64,000 bases of DNA, taken from the NCBI RefSeq assembly GCF_014489075.1, contig NZ_JACTGR010000002.1:682001-746000 (forward strand), in the 5' to 3' direction. This document shows, piece by piece, positions 42,724 through 50,974 of this stretch; within the stretch, counting starts at the first letter, position 1, and every line of letters starts with the position of its first letter. The translations under genes were made by a program, and so were the position numbers. Below the pieces are notes generated by a model, which saw only the letters and a list, made by a program, of their open reading frames with translations, did not search any database and had not been told where the DNA came from. This stretch comes from Sphingomonas sp. JC676 (GTDB taxonomy: Bacteria; Pseudomonadota; Alphaproteobacteria; Sphingomonadales; Sphingomonadaceae).

Positions 42724-43961
42724 GCGTTCACCGGGGGCGTGTGCGACCACGATTCCTTCATCGCACCCCTTATGGCCAATCTTTGGTAAACAGAGTCATA
42801 CCGTGCCACATTTACAGCCCAGTTTCGCTCCGTTTCAACAAAGGACCGCGCCCGCGCCCGCCGCAAATCCCAGTGCGCGCGGTCCGCAAACAGCCCCGCG
42901 ACCGATCGCGCCAGCGCGGCGGGATCGTCGGGCGCGAACAGCGTGCCCGTATCGCCGTCGCGAATCAGCTCGCGATGCCCGCCCACATCGGACGCGGCGA
43001 CCAGCTTCATTTGCGCCATCGCCTCGAGCGGCTTGAGCGGCGTAACCAGCTCGGTCAGCCGCATCGCCTTGCGCGGATAGACCAGCACGTCGACCAGGCT
43101 GTAATAGCGCTCGACCTGCTCGTGCGGCACGCGCCCGACGAAGCGGATGCGGTCCGCCACGCTCGAAGCCGCGGCCTGCGCCTTGAGCGCCGCCTCCTTC
43201 GGCCCGCCGCCAACCATCAGCAGGTGCATCGAGGGCCGCGCCGCGACCAGGGCCGGCATCGCCGCGATCAGGTCGTCCAGGCCCTCATAATCGTAGAAAC
43301 TGCCGATAAAGCCGATCGTCTCGGTACCATCCAGCCCCAGCTCCGCCGCCAGTGCCGCATCATGCGTCACCGGCTCGCCAAAGACTCCCATGTCGACGCC
43401 GTTGGGCGAGACGAAGATCTTGCCCGGGTCGATCCCGCGCCCGATCAGGTCGCCGCGCAGCCCCTCGCAGATCACCGCGACGGCATCGGCCTTCCGCACC
43501 GCGCGCGTCTCCAGCGCTTTGGTGACTCGGTAGCGCAAGCTCCCCTCGCGCCCCGTACCGTTGCCGACCGCCGCGTCCTCCCAGAAAGCGCGGATCTCAT
43601 AAATCAAGGGCAGCTCGAGCTGGCGCTTGACGCGCAGCGCTGCCATCGCATCGAGCACCGGCGAATGGGCGTGCAGCACGTCCGGCTGGAAACCCAGCGC
43701 CACCTGCCGGATGCGCCGCGCGAACGAATCGATCTCGCGCCACTCGCCCAAGGGCGGCGAGGCGGCCTTGGGCGCCTTGGTGCGGAAGAAGCGAAGCCCG
43801 TCGATGACTTCATATGCCGCCGGCGCCTCGCCGTGGCGCGGTCCGGTCACCGCCGCGACGTCCCATCCGCGCGCGATCTGCGCCTTCAGGATCGCGCGGG
43901 TGCGGAACGCATAGCCGCTATGGAGCGGCAGGCCGTGGTCCAGGATGTGGAGAATGCGCAT
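42720..43961 (-). CDS. Exosortase-A-associated glycosyltransferase (GT4, Daro_2409 type)
   Basis: 413 residues. The start MRILHILDHGLPLHSGYAFR and later YEIRAFWEDAAVGNGTGREG match the glycosyltransferase family that accompanies exosortase-A systems (TIGR04063). The GT-B catalytic half shows VSPNGVDMGVF, GFIGSFYDYEGLDDLI, VYPRKAMRLTELVTPLKPLEAMAQ and the typical nucleotide-sugar region before HRELIRDGDTG. It adds a sugar, probably to a lipid-linked or protein-bound glycan. An exosortase gene is not in this window. Confidence 0.88.
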   Translation of the reverse strand: MRILHILDHGLPLHSGYAFRTRAILKAQIARGWDVAAVTGPRHGEAPAAYEVIDGLRFFRTKAPKAASPPLGEWREIDSFARRIRQVALGFQPDVLHAHSPVLDAMAALRVKRQLELPLIYEIRAFWEDAAVGNGTGREGSLRYRVTKALETRAVRKADAVAVICEGLRGDLIGRGIDPGKIFVSPNGVDMGVFGEPVTHDAALAAELGLDGTETIGFIGSFYDYEGLDDLIAAMPALVAARPSMHLLMVGGGPKEAALKAQAAASSVADRIRFVGRVPHEQVERYYSLVDVLVYPRKAMRLTELVTPLKPLEAMAQMKLVAASDVGGHRELIRDGDTGTLFAPDDPAALARSVAGLFADRAHWDLRRARARSFVETERNWAVNVARYDSVYQRLAIRGAMKESWSHTPPVNA

Positions 43962-44045
43962 CGTGGCTTTTCCATGCCACGCAGCCCTTAACGGCACGTC
44001 AACCGCCCTTCGCTAGACCCGCTCTGGAAGGAGCGGCGCGGGCCA

Positions 44046-44198
44046 ATGATCGACAATCTCTCGCTCGGCCTGAGCCATGGCCTGATGATGCTCGCCGCGT
44101 TCCTGCTGCTGCGCCGTTCCGATCTCGATCACGAACCTGGGCCCAACGACGCACCCAAGCCGCGCAAGGCTAAGCGCTGGGGCAAGCCCGGTGCGTGA
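44046..44198 (+). CDS. Small hypothetical protein in the exosortase-A locus (50 aa)
   Basis: MIDNLSLGLSHGLMMLAAFL and onward, ending KAKRWGKPGA, a 50-residue one-helix membrane protein with a basic tail. Its stop overlaps the next gene's GTG start by 8 bases (44191-44198), so translation is coupled. AAGGAG lies upstream, with rather long spacing. It is too short for many gene callers. Confidence 0.6.
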   Translation: MIDNLSLGLSHGLMMLAAFLLLRRSDLDHEPGPNDAPKPRKAKRWGKPGA

Positions 44199-45543
44199 CT
44201 ATGCCTTCGTCCTGTTCCTGTTCAGCTTCTTCGGGCTCGGCTTCCGCAAGCCGTTCCTGTTCGTGCTCGTCTATGCCTATATCGACATCGTCTCGCCCCA
44301 GCGGTTGACCTATCTGCTGCTCAATTCGCTGCCGATCTCGATGATCGCCGTCGCGCTCGCGGTGGCCGGCTGGCTGGCGATCGACGACAAGCGCGACGTT
44401 CGCGTCGCCCCGCGCCAGTTCCTGATCGTGCTGTTGCTCGGCTATTGCTGGTACACCACGATGCACGCCGACTTCCCGCTGGAAGCCAAGGACAAATGGG
44501 ATTGGGTATGGAAGGCGCTCGCTTTCGCCGCCTTCCTGCCACTGACGCTGCGCACCAAGCTCCGCATCGAGGCATTGCTGTTGTTCATGACGCTCTCGGC
44601 CGCGTCGATCATCATCGTTGGCGGGATCAAGACGATCCTGTCGGGCGGCGGCTATGGCGAGCTCAACCTTATGGTCGCCAATAATTCCGGGCTCTACGAA
44701 GGCAGCACCATCTCGATGGTCGCCATCGCGATCATCCCGCTGATCCTGTGGTTCACCCGCTACGGCACGATCTTCCCGCCCGACTGGAAGGTGAAGGTCT
44801 TCGCCTATGCCCTGGTCTTTGCCTGCCTGCTGATTCCGATCGGCACCTCGACGCGGACCGGCCTGCTCTGCATCGTCCTGCTCGCGGTGCTGATGCTGCG
44901 CGATACCAAGAAGAAGTTCGTCTATCTGGGCGCGCTCGGCGCGGTTGCGCTGGTCGCCATCCCCTTCCTCCCTTCGGCCTTCACCGAGCGGATGGGCACG
45001 ATCAAGACCTACCAGGCCGATGCCTCTGCCTCGACGCGCCTCGCGGTGTGGCAATGGACGATGGACTACGCCAAGACGCATCCGATGGGCGGCGGCTTCG
45101 AGGCCTATCGCCAGAACCATATCCGCTACGAGAAGGTCGCGGTCGAAAGCGAAGGCGGCGGCAACGCCAAGGTCGATCGCAGCCTCGAGGTCGACAAGGC
45201 GCGTGCCTATCACAGCGCCTATTTCGAGATGCTCGGCGAACAGGGCTATCCCGGCCTCGCCATCTGGCTGCTGCTCAACCTTGCCGGCATCTTCCGCATG
45301 GAAGTGCTCCGCCGCCGCTATGCCAAGCCCGAGCCCGGCCAGGAATGGATCGCGCCGCTCGCCTCGGCGCTCCAGAGCGGCCACCTCATCTACATGCTCG
45401 GCGGCACCTTCATCGCGATTGCCTTCCAGCCCTTCATCTACATGCTGATCGGTGCGCAGATCGGGCTCGACACCTATTGCGCCCGCAAGCGCGCGGAGAG
45501 CTCATGGCGCCCCCTGCGCAAGCCGAGGATGGCAGCGGCGTGA
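44191..45543 (+). CDS. Putative O-glycosylation ligase, exosortase-A-associated
   Basis: 450 residues, about 10-12 transmembrane helices. It opens RDYAFVLFLFSFFGLGFRKP and carries the O-antigen ligase/polymerase loop with RNHIRYE-like residues (YRQNHIRYEKVAVESEG) and DKARAYHSAYFEMLGEQGY. It matches the O-glycosylation ligase of exosortase-A systems (TIGR03097). It probably ligates a polysaccharide repeat to a protein or lipid in the periplasm. GTG 44191 overlaps the upstream small gene. It overlaps the acyltransferase by 40 bases. Confidence 0.9.
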   Translation: MRDYAFVLFLFSFFGLGFRKPFLFVLVYAYIDIVSPQRLTYLLLNSLPISMIAVALAVAGWLAIDDKRDVRVAPRQFLIVLLLGYCWYTTMHADFPLEAKDKWDWVWKALAFAAFLPLTLRTKLRIEALLLFMTLSAASIIIVGGIKTILSGGGYGELNLMVANNSGLYEGSTISMVAIAIIPLILWFTRYGTIFPPDWKVKVFAYALVFACLLIPIGTSTRTGLLCIVLLAVLMLRDTKKKFVYLGALGAVALVAIPFLPSAFTERMGTIKTYQADASASTRLAVWQWTMDYAKTHPMGGGFEAYRQNHIRYEKVAVESEGGGNAKVDRSLEVDKARAYHSAYFEMLGEQGYPGLAIWLLLNLAGIFRMEVLRRRYAKPEPGQEWIAPLASALQSGHLIYMLGGTFIAIAFQPFIYMLIGAQIGLDTYCARKRAESSWRPLRKPRMAAA

Positions 45544-46634
45544 AGGGCGAGTTGCGGGCGCTCACCTCGGCGCGCGGCATCGCCGCGTGGCTGGTGGTCT
45601 TCTTCCATATCCGACGCTCGATCGACGGACTGCCCGACGTCGCGATGGCCGTCTTCCAGAAGGGCTATCTCGCTGTCGACTTCTTCTTCCTGCTCTCCGG
45701 CTTCGTCATCTGGCTGAGCTATTCGGAGCGGCTGCGCGCCGGCGGACTCGCCGAGGTACCCGCCTTCCTCAAGCGCCGCATCGCACGGATCTGGCCGCTC
45801 CACCTCTTCATGCTCGGCTTCGCTATGCTGATGGCGCTGGCGATGCTCGCGACCGGACGCCACAGCGACGCCTTCCCTTTCGCCGAGCTGCCCTTCCACA
45901 TCGCGCTCGTCCAGAATTGGGGCCTTGCCTACTCGCTGACCTGGAACGATCCGGCTTGGTCGATCTCGTGCGAGCTCGCCGCTTATCTGCTGTTCCCGCT
46001 CCTCGCGCTCGCTATCGACTGGCGCCGCGTTCCCTCCGCCGCGATCCTCGTCGCGATCTGCGCACTGCTCCTGCTGCTCCACACCGTCTTCGTCGAACGC
46101 GGCCTGTGGCAGCTTGGCCAGGAGATCAGCCGGATGGGCCTGATCCGCTGCGTGCTCGAATTCGCCTGCGGCACCGCTATCTGCGCGCTCTGGCTGCGCT
46201 GGCGCGACCACTGGCAACTCCCCGCCGTCGCCAGCGCCATCGTCACGCTGGCGATGCTCGTCGGCTGGACCACGGGCATGCTGGCCGAAACCCTCGTCGT
46301 ACCCGTGGGATTCGCCGCATTGCTGCTCGCGCTCGCGCTCAGCGCCGGCCGCCGCGGCAATCCGCTGGAGACCGCGCCGCTCCACTATCTCGGCGAGATC
46401 AGCTACGCGACCTATCTCAGCCATTATCTGCTCTGGTACGCCTTCAAGCTCGCCTTCGTCAGCGACGTCCACGCGGTCAGCTGGCCGTTGGTGGCGCTCT
46501 ATCTGACGATCGTGCTCGCCGCTTCGGTCGCGCTCTACCACCTGGTCGAGCGCCCCACGCAGCACTGGATCAATGCTCTGAACCTCCGGCCGTTTAGGCC
46601 CCTTCCCCCCGCGCCTCGATCCCCGCACGGCTGA
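45504..46634 (+). CDS. Acyltransferase family 3 membrane protein
   Basis: 376 residues from ATG 45504, overlapping the ligase gene by 40 bases in a shifted frame with GGAGAG upstream. Ten hydrophobic helices carry AT3 motifs: LRALTSARGIAAWLVVFFHI with the catalytic His in the first helix, then FFFLLSGFVIWLSYSERL, ISCELAAYLLFP, and GEISYATYLSHYLLWYAF. It would O-acetylate or acylate the surface polysaccharide. It probably works with the O-glycosylation ligase. Confidence 0.9.
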   Translation: MAPPAQAEDGSGVKGELRALTSARGIAAWLVVFFHIRRSIDGLPDVAMAVFQKGYLAVDFFFLLSGFVIWLSYSERLRAGGLAEVPAFLKRRIARIWPLHLFMLGFAMLMALAMLATGRHSDAFPFAELPFHIALVQNWGLAYSLTWNDPAWSISCELAAYLLFPLLALAIDWRRVPSAAILVAICALLLLLHTVFVERGLWQLGQEISRMGLIRCVLEFACGTAICALWLRWRDHWQLPAVASAIVTLAMLVGWTTGMLAETLVVPVGFAALLLALALSAGRRGNPLETAPLHYLGEISYATYLSHYLLWYAFKLAFVSDVHAVSWPLVALYLTIVLAASVALYHLVERPTQHWINALNLRPFRPLPPAPRSPHG

Positions 46635-46705
46635 CCGCCGGCGGCGCAGCTCCCGGAACGATCGAGGTGTCTGCGCATTGATCGCCGCACTTGCGAGGGA
46701 GCCCC

Positions 46706-47719
46706 ATGCCGCACAGCGACATCGTCTATGTCGACGACCACGAGCCCGGAATCACACGCCGCAAGGTCCGCCACGGCTGGGGTTATTGGGACGCGCACGA
46801 CAAGCGCATCACCGATCGCGAAGAGATCGATCGGCTGAACGGCATCGGTCTGCCGCCCGCCTATGTCCAAGCCTGGTTCTGCCCCGATCCGCGCGGCCAT
46901 ATCCAGGCGACGGGCTATGACGACAAGGGCCGCAAGCAATATCGCTACCACCCCGGCTTCCGCGAGGCGCAGGAGACGGCCAAATATGATCGCTGCTCCG
47001 GCTTCGGTGAAGCGCTGCCGAAGCTGCGCGCCAAGGTGGAGACCGATCTCAAGCTGCGCGGCCTGTGCAAGGAAAAGGCCGTCGCGGCGGTGGTCCGCCT
47101 GCTCGATCTCGGCACGATCCGCGTCGGCAACGAGGCGTATGCCCAGGCCAACAAGAGCTTTGGCGCGACGACGCTGCGCAAGCGCCACGCCCGGGTGAAG
47201 GGGCAGAAACTCCGCCTCCAGTTCCGCGCCAAATCGGGCAAGCTGCGCGTCATGACGATCACCGACGGATCGCTCAGCCGCTTCGTCAAGCGCTGCCAGG
47301 ATCTGCCGGGCCAGCATCTGTTCCGCTGGGTGGATGAAGCCGGCGAGGCGCATCCCGTCACCTCGACCGACGTCAACGCCTATATCCGCGACGCGACGGA
47401 CGAGGATTTCACCGCCAAGCATTTCCGCACCTGGGGGGCGAGCGTGGTCGCGTTCGAGGCGCTGGCGGACGCGGAAGCCTATCTGGGCATCAACTCGATG
47501 CTCGATCCGGTGACCGAGGCGCTGGGCAACACTCCGGCTATCGCCCGCAAATCCTATGTCCATCCGCGGCTGATCGATCTCGCCAAGGATCGTGACGCCC
47601 AGGCGTCGTTCCGCGAGGCCTTGCACCTGCCGCGCGCCACGCGATACCTCAGTCGTTACGAACGCGGACTGATCGCCTTTCTCGAAAGCGCGACCGCGCC
47701 GCGCGCCAAGGCAGCCTGA
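46706..47719 (+). CDS. DNA topoisomerase IB (poxvirus/eukaryotic type)
   Basis: 337 residues from ATG 46706 with GGGAG before it. The type IB tyrosine-recombinase-like fold is visible: YRYHPGFREAQETAKYDRC, VVRLLDLGTIRVGNEAY, AKHFRTWGASVVA (catalytic Arg) and ARKSYVHPRLID with the nucleophilic Tyr. It relaxes supercoils through a 3'-phosphotyrosine. It lies 8 bases before the mechanosensitive channel gene and may share a transcript. Confidence 0.94.
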   Translation: MPHSDIVYVDDHEPGITRRKVRHGWGYWDAHDKRITDREEIDRLNGIGLPPAYVQAWFCPDPRGHIQATGYDDKGRKQYRYHPGFREAQETAKYDRCSGFGEALPKLRAKVETDLKLRGLCKEKAVAAVVRLLDLGTIRVGNEAYAQANKSFGATTLRKRHARVKGQKLRLQFRAKSGKLRVMTITDGSLSRFVKRCQDLPGQHLFRWVDEAGEAHPVTSTDVNAYIRDATDEDFTAKHFRTWGASVVAFEALADAEAYLGINSMLDPVTEALGNTPAIARKSYVHPRLIDLAKDRDAQASFREALHLPRATRYLSRYERGLIAFLESATAPRAKAA

Positions 47720-47727
47720 AAGAATCC

Positions 47728-48915
47728 ATGACCAACACGACCAAGGCCGAACCGAGACTCCTGTCGGGCGATGAGCTGCAAGCGCAAGCGCACACCTTCT
47801 TCCAGGATTCGACGATCTGGGTGCAGAATCACTGGCTCAACATCCTGGTCGCGACCGGCATCGCCGTCGCGGTCTTCTTCGCGCTTCACGCCATCAAGGC
47901 CTGGGGCTCCCGCCTCTGCCGCAAGGGCGAAGGCACCGCCAGCTGGTACTCGATCCTGGGCCGCGCCGTGTCGAAGACCGGCAATTTCTTCATCCTGATG
48001 GCCTCGATTCGACTGGTCTCCGGCTATGCCGGGCCGCCGCCGATGGTCGAGACCACGATTGAATTCCTCTTCACTATTGCCGCGGTGTTTCAGGCCGCGA
48101 TCTGGCTGCGCGAGCTGATCTTTGGCGCAATCGAGCACAGAACCAGCACCGACGATTATCACGGCAGCGGGCTGGCCAGCGCGCTCGGCATCATCCGCCT
48201 GCTCATCACCGTCGTGTTGTTCGCGATCGCGCTGGTCATGGTGCTGGGCAATCTGGGCGTGAACGTCACCGGCCTTATCGCCGGTCTCGGGGTCGGCGGC
48301 ATCGCGATAGGCCTGGCCGCCCAGGGCATCTTCGCCAACCTGTTCGCCGCACTCACGATCCTGTTTGACCGCCCCTTCCGTGTTGGCGACAAGATCCGCT
48401 TCGATGGCAATTCCGGCACTGTCCAGGCGATCGGCCTGATGTCGACGCGTATCCGTTCGTTCATTGGCGAGGAGTTGGTGATCTCGAACAAGCAGCTGCT
48501 CGACAAGCTGCTTGAGAACCTGACGCTGCGCCACCACACGCGCACCAAGCTCCCGATCGGCGTCGCCTATGAAACACCCGTCGAGAAGCTCGAGGCTCTG
48601 CCCGGGATGATCAAGACAATCATCGAAGAAGCCGGCGGCACGCTGTCACGCGCCAGCTATGAGGGGTTCGGCGCCAGCTCGATCGACTTCGTGATCGAGT
48701 TCGATGTCCCCGGCGACGACGTGCCGCACGCGCAGGCCGTGCGCGACAAGCTAATGCTCGGCATCGTGCGCAAGTTTGCGGCCGAGGGAATCCGCATCCC
48801 TTATCCCACCCAGACGACCTTCACGGCGGCGCCGGACGGGAGGATCGTCATGCCCTATCCCGATGCGAGCAAACCCGCGCTTCCGGCGGAGAATAAGGCG
48901 GCCGGGAGCGTTTGA
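47728..48915 (+). CDS. MscS-family mechanosensitive ion channel
   Basis: 395 residues. N-terminal helices (LNILVATGIAVAVFFALHAI and others) are followed by the pore helix GLGVGGIAIGLAAQGIFANLFAAL. The beta domain contains FDRPFRVGDKIRFDGNSGTV, and the C-terminal alpha/beta cage follows. It opens on membrane tension to release solutes in hypo-osmotic shock. The start ATG is 8 bases after the topoisomerase stop. Confidence 0.93.
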   Translation: MTNTTKAEPRLLSGDELQAQAHTFFQDSTIWVQNHWLNILVATGIAVAVFFALHAIKAWGSRLCRKGEGTASWYSILGRAVSKTGNFFILMASIRLVSGYAGPPPMVETTIEFLFTIAAVFQAAIWLRELIFGAIEHRTSTDDYHGSGLASALGIIRLLITVVLFAIALVMVLGNLGVNVTGLIAGLGVGGIAIGLAAQGIFANLFAALTILFDRPFRVGDKIRFDGNSGTVQAIGLMSTRIRSFIGEELVISNKQLLDKLLENLTLRHHTRTKLPIGVAYETPVEKLEALPGMIKTIIEEAGGTLSRASYEGFGASSIDFVIEFDVPGDDVPHAQAVRDKLMLGIVRKFAAEGIRIPYPTQTTFTAAPDGRIVMPYPDASKPALPAENKAAGSV

Positions 48916-48945
48916 ACGGCAACGTGAACCGCCAAGGAGAGACCG

Positions 48946-49323
48946 GTGTTCAAGGATCAATCGTCATCCGCGATCGTCGCGGTGAGTGATCTCGCCCGGG
49001 CCCGCCGTTTCTACGCCGAGACGCTGGACCTGGAGGTGACGATGGACACCGAAGAGGTGCTCACCTTCCGCACCGGCAAGACGTTGCTCAATGTCTATCG
49101 GTCCGCCGAAGCTGGCACCAACCGCGCGAACGCGGTCGTCTGGGGTGCGGGCGACGCATTCGACGCGACAGCCGACGAACTACGCAGCCGCGGCGTGACC
49201 TTCGAGGAATATCCGGACATGGGCATGCAGATCGCCGGCGGGGTCCACTCCGCAGGCGACTTCAAGGCCATCTGGTTCAAAGACCCAGACGGCAACATCC
49301 TGCACATCAACAGTGGCGGCTGA
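48946..49323 (+). CDS. VOC family (glyoxalase-like) protein
   Basis: 125 residues from GTG 48946, preceded by AAGGAGAG. A vicinal oxygen chelate fold: AVSDLARARRFYAETLDLEVT, FRTGKTLLNVYRS, then WFKDPDGNILHINS, the typical closing Glu/His-less variant. Metal ligands are not all obvious, so the reaction (lyase, resistance, dioxygenase) cannot be named. It stands 30 bases after the channel gene. Confidence 0.85.
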   Translation: MFKDQSSSAIVAVSDLARARRFYAETLDLEVTMDTEEVLTFRTGKTLLNVYRSAEAGTNRANAVVWGAGDAFDATADELRSRGVTFEEYPDMGMQIAGGVHSAGDFKAIWFKDPDGNILHINSGG

Positions 49324-49385
49324 GCGTTTTCAAGCCGGCTGGAACAGCCAGCGGCTCGGAAAACGCGGTAATCAAAAACTGAAAA

Positions 49386-49877
49386 TCAGGCCGCGACGGT
49401 CTCTGGCATCATGCCCATGCCGGCGATGAAGCGCTGCCAATTGGGCACTGTCATCGCGCCCAGATATTCGGCCTGCATCTCGGGCGTCAGCACCTCGACC
49501 ATGCGGGTGCCCTCGATCCACAGCTCGATCACGCCGAACGCGCCGCCGCGCTTGCAATATTTGACCGGCCAGCCCTCGCGATCCGCGATCGCCATGACGC
49601 GGCCAAGGTCCAGATCCGTCGCCATCGCGAAATGCGTCGCCGAACGCGCGACCTTGGTGCCGATCCGGCCGTAGGAATCGGCTTCGCCTTCGCCCAGCAT
49701 CAGCTCGGTGCCGCGCGGATAGATCTCGACGATCGTGTTGCGCGCATCGCCCGCCATCGCGACCCAGCTTCCTACGATCACCGGCGGAAACGGCGTGGCG
49801 ATGCCGCCCCACAGTTCCGCGATCACCTCGGCGACACGCTTCGGATTTTCGGCGTCGATCGACACATGAAACAGCAT
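49386..49877 (-). CDS. Hypothetical protein, possibly VOC-fold (163 aa)
   Basis: Starts at ATG 49877 (MLFHVSIDAENPKRVAEVIA), with GGGAG upstream; the frame is open to 49892. A soluble protein with the repeat-like pattern FHVSIDAENPKR ... THFAMATDLDLGRVMAIAD that suggests two beta-alpha-beta units, as in VOC folds, but metal ligands are not clear. It converges with the VOC gene at 48946. Function unknown. Confidence 0.75.
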   Translation of the reverse strand: MLFHVSIDAENPKRVAEVIAELWGGIATPFPPVIVGSWVAMAGDARNTIVEIYPRGTELMLGEGEADSYGRIGTKVARSATHFAMATDLDLGRVMAIADREGWPVKYCKRGGAFGVIELWIEGTRMVEVLTPEMQAEYLGAMTVPNWQRFIAGMGMMPETVAA

Positions 49878-49983
49878 TTCTCTCACTCCCAAACAGCCTG
49901 ACGGCCTCTGATGGGCGAGATGCGCGCGATCGCCGCCGCGGCCGAGCGCGGTTCGACCGGGCGACGAAAATGCGACCGCCGGG

Positions 49984-50928
49984 CTAGATCACTTCCTCTG
50001 CGTCGCCACGCCCGAGCTTACGTTTCACGAACGCCCAAATCCCCGCGCCGAAAGCAGCGATGCCCAGGAAGATCAGCTTGCTGAACTTGAGCAGGATCGC
50101 GATCAGCCCGACTTTCTGCGCAACCGCGACGGCGGCGCCCCCCGCGACCAATCCGGCGAGCCCATATTCGGCCACCTTGTCGGTCGAGGCGTTGAAATCG
50201 GCATAGCCCGCGCCGGGCTCGAACGTCACCGATTTGCCGAACGCCTGTGCCGCACCGCCCACATCCTTCAGCAGCGGCATCGCCGAAACCATGTTGAGGC
50301 TCAGCACGCCGGAACGGCCGAGCATGCGAACGTCATAGTTGAGCCCATGGTTCGCCTCGCCCTCATTCTCGAACTCGCGGGCCCAGATCAGCGCGTGATC
50401 GGCGGCATTGTAGGCGGGAGGCTGCGCCCAGCCGACGAGCTTCATGGTGGGGAAGCCCCCGGCCCTGCGCTGCTCATTGTCGGCCGCGTCGCCCGCCTGC
50501 ATGTCCGCGAGCACCTTGTTATAATCCTGTTCCTTGGCATCGGAGTCCGAGACATGGCCGGTGTCGCTATAGGTGATCACCGCGGCCCAGGCATTGTCGA
50601 CAAAGGTCGCTCCCTTCTCGAACACCATGCCGAGCACGTTCGACACCGAATCGGGCGGATTGCGCCATGCCTCGACCAGCACGCGCTTGGCTTCGACGGC
50701 TGGCAGGAAATAATAGCGGTCGCCGAGGTGCAGCACCGCCTTCGCCTCGGGGATGCGGACATCGCCGGTCTGCGGGTGCAGAGCCTTTTGCAGCGCCGCC
50801 ATCTCCGGCGGGAGCGCCGGCGCCTTCGCCGCGGCAGTCTTCGGCTCTTCCTTGGCGAAGGCCGTCATCGGAGCGCTCAACGCAAGCGCTACCCCCAGCG
50901 CAAGCGCGCTGCCCGTCCATGTCCGCAT
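49984..50928 (-). CDS. DUF2167 membrane-anchored protein
   Basis: 314 residues. A signal peptide (TWTGSALALGVALALSAPMTAFA) is followed by a periplasmic domain with GDVRIPEAKAVLHLGDRYYF, GMVFEKGATFVDNAWAAVI and the conserved GWAQPPAYNAADHALIWARE block. The C-terminal helices (GLAGLVAGGAAVAVAQK and LIFLGIAAFGAGIWAFVKR) anchor it. The arrangement matches DUF2167. The function of the family is not known. Confidence 0.88.
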   Translation of the reverse strand: MRTWTGSALALGVALALSAPMTAFAKEEPKTAAAKAPALPPEMAALQKALHPQTGDVRIPEAKAVLHLGDRYYFLPAVEAKRVLVEAWRNPPDSVSNVLGMVFEKGATFVDNAWAAVITYSDTGHVSDSDAKEQDYNKVLADMQAGDAADNEQRRAGGFPTMKLVGWAQPPAYNAADHALIWAREFENEGEANHGLNYDVRMLGRSGVLSLNMVSAMPLLKDVGGAAQAFGKSVTFEPGAGYADFNASTDKVAEYGLAGLVAGGAAVAVAQKVGLIAILLKFSKLIFLGIAAFGAGIWAFVKRKLGRGDAEEVI

Positions 50929-50974
50929 TGATCATTCCCCCCGATCCGATTCGGATCGGGAGTGAATTGGCCAG

